Shown here: positions 9,008-17,009 of the stretch, piece after piece | Layout of the letters: each line of letters opens with the position of its first letter | Numbering within the stretch: position 1 is the first letter of the stretch | Source: Maribacter arenosus | GTDB lineage: Bacteria > Bacteroidota > Bacteroidia > Flavobacteriales > Flavobacteriaceae | DNA length: 55,463 bases | Reading direction: 5' to 3' | Assembly (NCBI RefSeq): GCF_014610845.1 | Contig: NZ_JABTCG010000009.1 | Location: 1 to 55,463, forward strand | Notes under the pieces: model-generated | What the model saw: the letters and a program-made list of their open reading frames with translations, nothing else | The model's database searches: none | What the model was told of the DNA's origin: nothing | Position numbers and translations under genes: made by a program

Positions 9008-9868
9008 ATGAAAAAAAGTTTTAAAAAAGTGAACTTCACGGGATCATTGCTTTTGGCAATATTGGTTTTGGTTTCCTGTGACAAAGATGATTCCACGGAT
9101 ATGTCCGAGGAAGGAGCTATTACCGCAACAGAACTCAAATTCAGTGACGAAACGGATTTGATTGTGGAAGATGTTATAACTATTGGTGAAGAAATTTATG
9201 CAACGGATGAAATCATCGTTACCTCTAAAGCCAATTATATTTCCGATTACCTACCCGATTGTGTTACGATTACCACGGTGGTTAACAGCACCACCAAAGA
9301 GAAGACCATTGATTTTGGTGAGGGTTGCGAACTGCCAAATGGTAATGTGCTTAGCGGAATCATTTATCTTAGTTATTTAAAGGATATGGATCTAGCTACA
9401 AAGACCTTGAGTATGTCCTTGGAAAATTTCACTTTCAATAGTGTTGCAGTTGAGGGTAGTGCATCAATTGTAAGGACCAGAAGTAACGATAGTGGTAATC
9501 CTCAGTCAGATGCTGAAGCTGGTTTCAGTGGAACATGGCCCGATGGTACTACTGCCAATTTCACGGCCAATAGAACCCGCGAATGGATTGAAGGTTATGG
9601 ATCTGGTTATTGGGGTGATAATGTTTTCTTGATCTCAGGGAAAGGAACCTATATTGGAAAATTAGAAAACGTTTTTATGAAAGAAACGATTGTCCCCTTA
9701 AGAAGGGAAATGTCCTGTAGGTTTATTGTAAGTGGTATTTTGGAAATATCAAGAAATGAAACAACGGTTACCCTTGATTTTGGTGATGGAAGTTGCGATG
9801 CAAAAGGTATTCTTACCTATCCGAATGGGGAATCTGAAGAAATATTCTTACGGAGGTTTATTAAATAA
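9008..9868 (+). CDS. Hypothetical outer-surface or periplasmic lipoprotein
   Basis: A 286-aa protein with a classic lipoprotein signal: a basic start (MKKSFKK), a hydrophobic core and the lipobox LVSC with Cys24. The mature region starts with an acidic linker (DKDDSTDMSEEG). It continues as a beta-rich domain with several Cys residues, for example DCVTITT, DFGEGCELPNGN and DFGDGSCDAKG. The last two look like two copies of a D-F-G-x-G-x-C strand motif, one in each half, suggesting an internal duplication. I do not recognise a characterised family. It has its own terminator and no operon partner. Confidence 0.8.
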   Translation: MKKSFKKVNFTGSLLLAILVLVSCDKDDSTDMSEEGAITATELKFSDETDLIVEDVITIGEEIYATDEIIVTSKANYISDYLPDCVTITTVVNSTTKEKTIDFGEGCELPNGNVLSGIIYLSYLKDMDLATKTLSMSLENFTFNSVAVEGSASIVRTRSNDSGNPQSDAEAGFSGTWPDGTTANFTANRTREWIEGYGSGYWGDNVFLISGKGTYIGKLENVFMKETIVPLRREMSCRFIVSGILEISRNETTVTLDFGDGSCDAKGILTYPNGESEEIFLRRFIK

Positions 9869-9885
9869 AGTTTGTTGTGAATATA

Positions 9886-9915
9886 AAAAGCCCTGACAAT
9901 CTGGTCAGGGCTTTT
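9886..9915. terminator. Bidirectional terminator between lipoprotein gene and accD
   Basis: Stem AAAAGCCCTGAC/GTCAGGGCTTTT with loop AATCTG and a T run on both exits. It ends 3 bp before the accD stop, so it serves both convergent genes. Confidence 0.88.
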
Positions 9916-9918
9916 TTA

Positions 9919-10788
9919 TTATTTCCTAATCGGATTGTTTTGAATCAAATCGATATAGAGATTGATTTTCTTTTTTAAGTCCCTTCTATGGGTAATGAAA
10001 TCCAAGAAGCCGTGTTCCTGCACAAACTCCGATGTTTGGAAACCTTCAGGCAATTCTTTTCCAGTTGCTTCCAATACTACCCTAGGTCCTGCGAAACCGA
10101 TCAAAGCACCGGGTTCCGAAATATTGATATCGCCCAACATCGCATAAGAAGCCGTGGTGCCCCCAGTTGTTGGATCGGTACATAATGAGATATAAGGCAA
10201 TTCAGCTTCGGCCAATTGTGCCAGTTTTGCGGAGGTCTTGGCCAATTGCATTAATGATAATGCCGCTTCCATCATTCGAGCACCACCGGATTTTGAAATC
10301 ATTACAAAAGGTACTTTCTTTTTAATGGCATAATCAATTCCCCTTACGATCTTCTCACCTACAACGCTACCCATAGAACCCCCGATAAAACTAAAATCCA
10401 TACAGGAAATGACAATATACTTTCCCATGGATTTGCCATAACCAGTTCGTACGGCATCTTTAAGTCCGGTTTTCTTTTGGGCCGCCTTTAAACGATCAGT
10501 GTATTTCTTGGTATCGGTAAATTTAAGGGGATCTTTTGAGTGCAATTTGACATCCAATTCGGTGAATTTATTGTCGTCGAAAAGTATTTCGAAATATTCC
10601 TTGCTTCCGATCCGAACATGATAGTCATCCTCAGGACTGACATAAAAGTTTTTAGCCAATTCCTCCGATTCAACGATCTTACCTGTGGGAGATTTATACC
10701 ACAAGCCTCTTGGCGTATCTTTTTTCTGCTCAGTGGCAGTCTGAATTCCTTTTTCTTTTCTTTTGAACCACAACGACATATCTTCCAT
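9919..10788 (-). CDS. accD: Acetyl-CoA carboxylase carboxyltransferase subunit beta, zinc ribbon lost
   Basis: A 289-aa carboxyltransferase beta subunit that, with AccA, transfers carboxyl from biotin to acetyl-CoA to make malonyl-CoA. The crotonase-like core is intact ([49 protein letters not shown]). The N-terminal region that normally holds a four-cysteine zinc ribbon keeps its length and frame. However, the cysteines are replaced: [12 protein letters not shown] and [14 protein letters not shown]. From memory this loss recurs in Flavobacteriia. ATG at 10788 gives MEDMSLWF; the ATG three codons later ([11 protein letters not shown]) is closer to relatives. It follows fbaA by 22 bp, an operon. 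Confidence 0.94.
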   Translation of the reverse strand: MEDMSLWFKRKEKGIQTATEQKKDTPRGLWYKSPTGKIVESEELAKNFYVSPEDDYHVRIGSKEYFEILFDDNKFTELDVKLHSKDPLKFTDTKKYTDRLKAAQKKTGLKDAVRTGYGKSMGKYIVISCMDFSFIGGSMGSVVGEKIVRGIDYAIKKKVPFVMISKSGGARMMEAALSLMQLAKTSAKLAQLAEAELPYISLCTDPTTGGTTASYAMLGDINISEPGALIGFAGPRVVLEATGKELPEGFQTSEFVQEHGFLDFITHRRDLKKKINLYIDLIQNNPIRK

Positions 10789-10810
10789 ATTGGGTTAAAC
10801 TCTTCTATTC

Positions 10811-11878
10811 TTATAGTGTATTTACATTATTAAGGTCTTCAAATGCTTTTTTCAAACGCTCGACAAATGTCTTTTCACCTTCACGCAACCAAACCCTCGG
10901 GTCGTAATATTTTTTGTTGGGCTCATCAGGTCCATTGGGATTGCCAATCTGTGATTGTAGAAAATCCTTTTTATCCTGAACATAATCCCTTACACCTGCC
11001 AAGAAGGCATATTGTAAATCGGTATCGATGTTCATTTTAATGACACCATAACCAATGGCCTCCCTGATTTCCTCTACGGTAGACCCAGATCCACCATGGA
11101 ATACAAAATCGATATAATTGTGCTTTACGCCATATTTTTTAGTAATGTATTCTTGTGAGTTCTTTAGGATTTTGGGCGTTAATTTTACGTTCCCTGGCTT
11201 ATATACCCCATGTACATTGCCAAAGGCTGCTGCAATCGTAAACCTAGGACTTACTTTTGAAAGTTCTTCATAGGCATAGGCTACTTCTTCTGGTTGGGTA
11301 TATAATTTGGAGTCATCTACATCGGAATTGTCAACGCCATCTTCCTCACCTCCTGTAATTCCCAATTCTATTTCCAAGGTCATGCCCATTTTGCTCATTC
11401 TCTTAAGGTACCCTTTGCAGATTTCGATATTTTCTTCAATTGGCTCTTCCGAAAGGTCGATCATATGGGAGCTGAATAAAGGTTTGCCGGTTTCGGCATA
11501 ATGTTTTTCACTCGCATCTAGCATACCGTCTATCCAAGGTAATAATTTTTTTGCACAGTGGTCTGTATGTAAGATTACCGTGGCACCATAAGCCTCGGCC
11601 AATTGATGAACGTGTTTCGCACCAGCAATGGCTCCAAGTACGGCAGCCCGCTGTCCATCATTCGATAAGCCTTTACCTGCGTTGAATTGTGCTCCGCCAT
11701 TTGAAAATTGTACTATCACAGGTGCGTTAAGGGTCGCTGCGGTTTCCAATACCCCGTTTATAGTATTTGATCCTATAACGTTTACTCCTGGTAAAGCGAA
11801 TCCTTTTTTCTTTGCATAGTTGAAAATTTCCTGAACTTGGTCTCCGGTGGCTACACCGGGCTTAATATTATGGGCCAT
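10811..11878 (-). CDS. fbaA: Class II fructose-bisphosphate aldolase
   Basis: A 355-aa zinc-dependent aldolase that cleaves fructose 1,6-bisphosphate to two triose phosphates. Class II signatures are present: HTDHCAKK with Zn ligand and catalytic Asp region, LEIELGITGGEEDGVDN, AAAFGNVHGVYKPGNVKL with a His ligand, and VFHGGSGSTVEEIREAIGYGVIKMNIDTD for phosphate and Zn binding. The length and the YYDPRVWLREGE end match the long E. coli FbaA type. It leads a two-gene operon with accD and has a TACTTTTG -7 element upstream. Confidence 0.97.
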   Translation of the reverse strand: MAHNIKPGVATGDQVQEIFNYAKKKGFALPGVNVIGSNTINGVLETAATLNAPVIVQFSNGGAQFNAGKGLSNDGQRAAVLGAIAGAKHVHQLAEAYGATVILHTDHCAKKLLPWIDGMLDASEKHYAETGKPLFSSHMIDLSEEPIEENIEICKGYLKRMSKMGMTLEIELGITGGEEDGVDNSDVDDSKLYTQPEEVAYAYEELSKVSPRFTIAAAFGNVHGVYKPGNVKLTPKILKNSQEYITKKYGVKHNYIDFVFHGGSGSTVEEIREAIGYGVIKMNIDTDLQYAFLAGVRDYVQDKKDFLQSQIGNPNGPDEPNKKYYDPRVWLREGEKTFVERLKKAFEDLNNVNTL

Positions 11879-11914
11879 AATTATTTGGTCTTTAAATTCT
11901 TAAAAAGTGAAGCA

Positions 11915-11922
11915 CAAAAGTA
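11915..11922 (-). promoter_or_regulatory. -7 element (TACTTTTG) for fbaA-accD
   Basis: CAAAAGTA on the plus strand equals TACTTTTG on the minus strand, 36 nt before the fbaA ATG and matching TAnnTTTG. Confidence 0.55.
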
Positions 11923-11936
11923 ATAAATAATTAGGT

Positions 11937-14546
11937 CTAAAACGGATAGTTTATACCTATTTGTAATACCGAATTGGCAAAATTATAGTCCCTGAACCAT
12001 CTTTTTGAATTTTCTTCCGCAGGATTATAGGTTTTAAAACCAAGATCTACCCTGATTAAAAAATAGGTGAAGTCGTAGCGTATTCCAAAACCTGTGCCCA
12101 AAGCGATATCGGTGAGGGAATCTATACCATTAAAGGTTTTGTCAGGGTCATCCTCGTTATCGAATACGTTCCATATGTTACCTGCATCGGCGAATAGGGC
12201 CCCTTTTATATCACCTACCACAGGAAATCTGTATTCCAGGTTTAAGGCTAATTTTAGGTTAGCTTCGTTAAAATCATTGGTTTCATCTGATTTCCCGGGA
12301 CCCAGGGAATAAGGGTTCCAGGCCCTATTGTCATTTGATCCCCCGGCAAAATAACTCCGAACAAAGGGAATGTTGTCCGAATTGCCATAAGGTACGGCTA
12401 TACCAAAGAAACTTCGAAATGCCAATACGTTCGATCGACTCAGGTCCCAATATTTTATATAATCGAATTCCGTTTTAATATACTGGGAGTAGGGAACGCT
12501 AAAGACAAGTAGGTCCCCATCGTCGTCTTCATTAAAGGGAACAACATAGGACAAGGCCGAAAGCAGGTTCCCTGCGCTTTCGACTTTCCAACGAAACCGA
12601 TGAAAGCTATTATCGGTGATACCGTTTCTGTTGTTCTTGTTAAAAGAATAATTTGTCGAGAAAATAAGGTTGTTCTCCGTTAGGCGATCTCTTCTTTCTT
12701 TTATACTTCGTACGTTGTCATAATCATCACTTGTAGAGGAGACCGTGCCATTAATAATTGCGTTTATAAAATCATTGGCCCCATCAGGTATTACCAATTC
12801 CGGATCATCGCTATTATCACTGGTCTCAAAATCATTAGCGAGTTCTGGGTATTCGGTTGCATCATCATAGGAATCCGCTATTTCGTCTAAACTTTCATAG
12901 GTGCTTTCGTAAACATAAAAGAATCTATCTGGATTTACATTGTTGACAAATTGGATATTCAGAAGTTCCACAGTATGTTTTTTATGGTCATTCGGAGACC
13001 AATTATATCCTAAAATACTATTCAAGGTTTGTTTGTCCAGTCCTATATTTTTTTGAAAACTGGTCCCTAAAGAAAGACGGGTTTTAGGCAGGGTGTAATT
13101 CGGAATCAATTTGCCTGTATTTACAAATGGAAACCATATTCTTGGAAAGGTCAAGTTAATATCGGCCCCAAACTCCAATAAGTTAAAAAATCGATTATCG
13201 GTTGCTGTAATACTTTGGTCGTTAGAAGACCCTACATTCAGCCTTCCTGTTAAACTGAGGTTTTCAGCCCCTTTAAATAGATTACGGGCCTGTAAAGACG
13301 GGCTAAATGTTAAACCTACCTGTTGAATATTCGAGTGGGAAACGTCCAGATCCATACCCAACTGGTACTTAGGCTTTTCGGTTAAATAGATATTGGCGGT
13401 AAGTCCTGTACGCGTGGTATCGGTCTCAAAGGCTATTGAGGGGTATTTAAATACATTGAGATTCGTAATCTGCCTATACGTCCTAGATCTATTTAATTCC
13501 CTATAAATACTGTCTTTTTCAAAAAATATGGCATCGGTCAGAGTTTTGGGATTTAACCCTAATTTATCTTTATAGTGAATAGTATATCCCTTATATTCAA
13601 CAGTATTGAATTCTTCATCTTCTCCATTATGGAGATAATCGGTATAAATGTTTATTTTCTTGAACGTTTCAATTTTATATTCGGAAGTAGTCATGTCATT
13701 ATTACTTCTAAGACGCAGGTTGTCAATATTCAAGTCAATGGCCATATCCTGGTCATCCCCAGCCTTTGTAGAATCCCGAGTGATTGCATAGTTGATCGAA
13801 CTCTCTTGAAAATTTCGTATTCCCGAATTTCGAAAAATCGACGTTAATCGCTGGCGTTCATTGTCAAAATTGGTCAAATCAAATTGTTGGCCTATTTTTA
13901 TCAAAGATTGCGCCTTATTCAATTGATAGATCGAATCGACGACTTTGGAAGAAATCCGATCTGAAATGGTATCGATCATATAGGGTTTTCCTAAGGTGAT
14001 CTTATAGTCGATTTCAGCTCTTTTTGGCCGTTTCAAGGTATCGACGACGTAGGTCGTGTTATTGTTGAAATACCCCTTGGTACTGTAATACGCCTTTAAT
14101 CTTTCTAAGGTTCTCCTACTATCGGAAGTATCGATAATGGTTGGAGGTTCACCGATATTCTTTAACCATTCGCTCATGCCCTTGACCAAAAAGGATTCCC
14201 CCAGTCGGCCGACTTGCTTTTCAGAGAGCAATTTTACCAAGCGCCCCTTTCTTTTCTCCTTTTTATATAACCAATTTTGAAAGGAAGAATCCGGATTTTG
14301 TTTGGCGAGATTATATAAATTCAATCGTAACGGATAACCTAATAGGGTGCTGTTGGGATTTTGAATGATAAGGCTTTGTATATCCTCGTTCCTTACTTTG
14401 TCCTCATCCGCATAAATGGTGTTTTTCATGAGAAGGAGTTCATTATCATCGACCCGCTTTAAGGTATTGCATGAGGCAAGTACAATGGCAAAAAATAATA
14501 AGCTTATTTTAGCACTGGGGTTTTTGATACGAAACTCTATCCTCAT
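11937..14546 (-). CDS. tamL: TamL: lipoprotein BamA/TamA-family outer-membrane protein
   Basis: An 869-aa Omp85-family protein. From ATG 14546 the N terminus is a lipoprotein signal with lipobox LASC (Cys26), the hallmark of the Bacteroidota TamA-like lipoprotein TamL. A POTRA-rich periplasmic half follows (for example KRAEIDYKITLGKPYMIDTI). The second half is the membrane barrel, with FAGGSNDNRAWNPYSLGPG as the Omp85 loop motif, ALFADAGNIWNV, and a final strand VLQIGINYPF ending in Phe. The open frame reaches 14588, but that start would overlap the divergent methyltransferase start and give no signal peptide. A barrel segment with many acidic residues is inserted between strands (about residues 550-640). 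It acts with TamB in OM biogenesis; no tamB is in the window. Confidence 0.9.
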   Translation of the reverse strand: MRIEFRIKNPSAKISLLFFAIVLASCNTLKRVDDNELLLMKNTIYADEDKVRNEDIQSLIIQNPNSTLLGYPLRLNLYNLAKQNPDSSFQNWLYKKEKRKGRLVKLLSEKQVGRLGESFLVKGMSEWLKNIGEPPTIIDTSDSRRTLERLKAYYSTKGYFNNNTTYVVDTLKRPKRAEIDYKITLGKPYMIDTISDRISSKVVDSIYQLNKAQSLIKIGQQFDLTNFDNERQRLTSIFRNSGIRNFQESSINYAITRDSTKAGDDQDMAIDLNIDNLRLRSNNDMTTSEYKIETFKKINIYTDYLHNGEDEEFNTVEYKGYTIHYKDKLGLNPKTLTDAIFFEKDSIYRELNRSRTYRQITNLNVFKYPSIAFETDTTRTGLTANIYLTEKPKYQLGMDLDVSHSNIQQVGLTFSPSLQARNLFKGAENLSLTGRLNVGSSNDQSITATDNRFFNLLEFGADINLTFPRIWFPFVNTGKLIPNYTLPKTRLSLGTSFQKNIGLDKQTLNSILGYNWSPNDHKKHTVELLNIQFVNNVNPDRFFYVYESTYESLDEIADSYDDATEYPELANDFETSDNSDDPELVIPDGANDFINAIINGTVSSTSDDYDNVRSIKERRDRLTENNLIFSTNYSFNKNNRNGITDNSFHRFRWKVESAGNLLSALSYVVPFNEDDDGDLLVFSVPYSQYIKTEFDYIKYWDLSRSNVLAFRSFFGIAVPYGNSDNIPFVRSYFAGGSNDNRAWNPYSLGPGKSDETNDFNEANLKLALNLEYRFPVVGDIKGALFADAGNIWNVFDNEDDPDKTFNGIDSLTDIALGTGFGIRYDFTYFLIRVDLGFKTYNPAEENSKRWFRDYNFANSVLQIGINYPF

Positions 14547-14552
14547 AGAAAT

Positions 14553-14560
14553 CAAAAATA
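14553..14560 (-). promoter_or_regulatory. -7 element (TATTTTTG) for tamL, very close to ATG
   Basis: CAAAAATA on the plus strand equals TATTTTTG on the minus strand, only 6 nt before the chosen tamL ATG. If used, the mRNA would be nearly leaderless. Confidence 0.4.
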
Positions 14561-14570
14561 CATTATTTGT

Positions 14571-15293
14571 ATGGTTGGTAAAAGCCAAATAAAGTTTATA
14601 AAAAGCCTACAGCAAAAAAAGTACCGAAATCAACATGGGATGTTCTTGGTTGAAGGATTAAAGACCGTTCAAGAGCTCTTGGATTCAAATTTTGAACCAC
14701 ACAAACTCTATACTACGGACGCAGCACTGATCCAAGCGGATCAGGTTGGGATCGAGTTGATTTCAGAAGCTGAATTAAAAAAAATAAGTAACCTCAAGAC
14801 CCCCAATAAAGTATTGGCGATATTTAAATTCCCCGATATAAAACCCATCGATGATCGTGAATGGATTTTGGCGTTGGATGATATTAGGGATCCAGGAAAT
14901 TTAGGTACCATTATAAGGCTTTGCGATTGGTTTGGAATTCAACATTTGGTATGTTCGGAAAACACGGTAGACTGTTTTAATCCCAAAGTGTTGCAAGCTA
15001 CCATGGGTTCTATAGCTCGCGTTAATATTGTATATACCGATTTGCTTCAATTCATTACTGACTTTAAAGGGCTAGTTTATGGTACTTTTATGGATGGTGA
15101 ACCTGTCTATACCATAAAATTACCCCAAAAAGGAATACTGGTCATGGGAAATGAGGCCAATGGAATTTCGAATGAGATCAAGAACAAGATAGATAAAAAG
15201 ATCAGTATACCCCAATTTGGTGGTAGGCAAACAGAAAGCCTTAATGTTGCCACAGCGGCAGCTATTTTTTTAAACGAAATAAGAAGAATTTAA
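14571..15293 (+). CDS. TrmH/SpoU-family RNA 2'-O-methyltransferase (RlmB-like)
   Basis: A 240-aa SPOUT-class enzyme. The N-terminal substrate-binding domain begins with a K-F-I-K-S-L-Q-Q-K-K-Y-R pattern and contains MFLVEGLKTVQELL. The C-terminal knot shows LALDDIRDPGNLGTIIRLCD (motif 1), LVMGNEANGIS (motif 2) and SLNVATAAAIFLNEI (motif 3). It 2'-O-methylates an rRNA or tRNA ribose; the target cannot be assigned from sequence. Its ATG is 25 bp from the divergent tamL ATG, so both promoters must be very compact or overlapping. Confidence 0.93.
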   Translation: MVGKSQIKFIKSLQQKKYRNQHGMFLVEGLKTVQELLDSNFEPHKLYTTDAALIQADQVGIELISEAELKKISNLKTPNKVLAIFKFPDIKPIDDREWILALDDIRDPGNLGTIIRLCDWFGIQHLVCSENTVDCFNPKVLQATMGSIARVNIVYTDLLQFITDFKGLVYGTFMDGEPVYTIKLPQKGILVMGNEANGISNEIKNKIDKKISIPQFGGRQTESLNVATAAAIFLNEIRRI

Positions 15294-15329
15294 AAGTAGT
15301 GCGAGCAGCAAACAGCTAGCCACTGATTA

Positions 15330-16025
15330 TTATTCAAAAGTGAAATTAATAAAGAGGCCACGTGTTCGCATTGCATCAATATTGCTGGTCCAAGGGCTGT
15401 TAGGGTCGTTATCGGGCACCAATTCATCACTTAAGGCAAAAACACCCCGTATGGACGGCGTAAACTTAAAGTATTCCAGATAAAAATCTATTCCGAATCC
15501 CAACTCGTAATTGTAGACCATTTTTTTCATTCTGAAGGTACCTCCGGAGTTATCATCCAAACTATCTTCATTACTTCCTAAATTCAAGGAAGTTGAGGCG
15601 CCCCCGATTAAAAAGGGCTTCCAATTCCCGATTCTTCGTGTATTTACTTTTAATAATAAAGGAAAATTGATGTATGTGGACTTCACCTCTCTAATGGCGT
15701 CATTTTCTTCAGTAAAACCAGGGAAACCTAAGGTTCTTGAGTTGTATAAGAGGCCAGGTTCAAAACGTACATCCAAAAACTCATTGATACGCATTTCCCC
15801 GATAAGGCCAACATTAAATCCAAAGGACTTGTCTACCAGAACATGGCGGGCATCGTTTTTGTAATCGAATTTAAAGTCATATTGGTTAAATCCCAGGAAA
15901 TATCCCCAATTCAATAAGGGTTCATCCTCATTCTCCAAATTAATGACAGGATCTTCGTTAAATTGGGCCGTTATCGATTGGTTTAAAAAAACCATGCCGA
16001 TCAGGATCAATACTAATTTTCTCAT
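15330..16025 (-). CDS. porT: PorT/SprT, type IX secretion system outer-membrane beta-barrel protein
   Basis: A 231-aa protein with a signal peptide ending at about SITAQ. An eight-strand-like outer-membrane beta-barrel follows: WGYFLGFNQYDFKFDY, FGFNVGLIGEMRINEF, RFEPGLLYNSRTL, YINFPLLLKVNTRR, PFLIGGASTSLNLG, NYELGFGIDFYLEYFKFTPSIRG, and a terminal GLFINFTFE strand. Both the sequence style and the position directly after ubiE (3-bp gap) match porT/sprT of gliding Bacteroidota, where it is required for T9SS. The T9SS substrates further along the window (41-54 kb) and the Plug protein at 26 kb support a functional T9SS here. Confidence 0.87.
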   Translation of the reverse strand: MRKLVLILIGMVFLNQSITAQFNEDPVINLENEDEPLLNWGYFLGFNQYDFKFDYKNDARHVLVDKSFGFNVGLIGEMRINEFLDVRFEPGLLYNSRTLGFPGFTEENDAIREVKSTYINFPLLLKVNTRRIGNWKPFLIGGASTSLNLGSNEDSLDDNSGGTFRMKKMVYNYELGFGIDFYLEYFKFTPSIRGVFALSDELVPDNDPNSPWTSNIDAMRTRGLFINFTFE

Positions 16026-16028
16026 AGT

Positions 16029-16757
16029 TTATTTTGTGGCTATATAAATAGATGCAACCCCAAAGGTTTGCGGTTTGTTCACTACATCTATAAACCCGAT
16101 TTTACGTAAAATATTGTTGAACTTCTGGCCATGTGGGAAAACGGAAGCCGATTTACTCAGATACGCATATGCAGAATCATCTTTGGAGAACAGCCTACCT
16201 ATTTTCGGTAGCATATATTTGGTATAAAATACATACCCTTGTTTGTATGGTGATTTTGTGGGCACCGAGGTTTCTAAAACTACAAATGTGCCCTCGGGCT
16301 TCAACACCCTATGTATTTCGGCAAGTCCTTTTTCAAGGGTCTCGAAATTACGGACCCCGAAGGCTACGGTTACGGCATCAAAGGTATCATTGTCGAAAGG
16401 TAGATTTTCACTATCGCCTTCTATCATCTCTATGGTTTGGTCCAACTTTTTGTCATGTACCTTTTTCTTTCCCACTTCCAACATACCTGGGGAAATGTCC
16501 AAACCAACGATCTTATGTGCCCCGGTTTTAACCAGGTTGATGGCCAAATCCCCCGTTCCTGTGGCAATATCCAATATTAGGTCAGGTTGTTTTTGCTTTA
16601 GGATGGCCACTACCCGTTTTCTCCATTTTATATCAATACCAAAGGAAATCACTCTATTTAAACCATCATAATTCCCCGAAATCTTGTCGAACATTCGGGT
16701 AACCTGTTCCTTTTTTCCTAAATCCGAATTCTTGTAAGGTGTTACTTTTTTGGTCAT
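16029..16757 (-). CDS. ubiE: Bifunctional demethylmenaquinone/ubiquinone methyltransferase
   Basis: A 242-aa class I SAM methyltransferase that makes menaquinone from demethylmenaquinone, the quinone used by NQR in this phylum. Motif I is ILDIATGTGDLAINL. The UbiE signatures are FDKISGNYDGLNRVISFGID near the N terminus and RVLKPEGTFVVLETSVPTKS in the middle. It is the first gene of the ubiE-porT pair and has a TATCTTTG -7 element upstream. Confidence 0.96.
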   Translation of the reverse strand: MTKKVTPYKNSDLGKKEQVTRMFDKISGNYDGLNRVISFGIDIKWRKRVVAILKQKQPDLILDIATGTGDLAINLVKTGAHKIVGLDISPGMLEVGKKKVHDKKLDQTIEMIEGDSENLPFDNDTFDAVTVAFGVRNFETLEKGLAEIHRVLKPEGTFVVLETSVPTKSPYKQGYVFYTKYMLPKIGRLFSKDDSAYAYLSKSASVFPHGQKFNNILRKIGFIDVVNKPQTFGVASIYIATK

Positions 16758-16771
16758 TGAAAAAATTTCGA

Positions 16772-16779
16772 CAAAGATA
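16772..16779 (-). promoter_or_regulatory. -7 element (TATCTTTG) for ubiE-porT
   Basis: CAAAGATA on the plus strand gives TATCTTTG on the minus strand, 14 nt upstream of the ubiE ATG. Confidence 0.55.
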
Positions 16780-16875
16780 CAATTTAGCCAATAGCTATTT
16801 TTTTTTTAGTGATAAAGGATGATTACCACTTCACTTATCACTTATTAAAGTGATTATGAACCCGGAAAAAATATG

Positions 16876-16883
16876 TAATTTTG
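16876..16883 (+). promoter_or_regulatory. -7 element (TAATTTTG) for trkA-trkH
   Basis: TAATTTTG matches TAnnTTTG on the plus strand, in the divergent ubiE/trkA spacer. It would give a leader of about 120 nt before trkA; no riboswitch fold was recognised in that leader. Confidence 0.4.
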
Positions 16884-17009
16884 TGCAGCATTTATTGCAT
16901 ATATTCATTCAATGGGCTGTTTAAATAGCGTATTATCTCATAAAATATTTCTTTTTGAAAATCAATTAAGATATGATTGTCTTAATCGTGAAATCAATAC
17001 TTTTACTAC

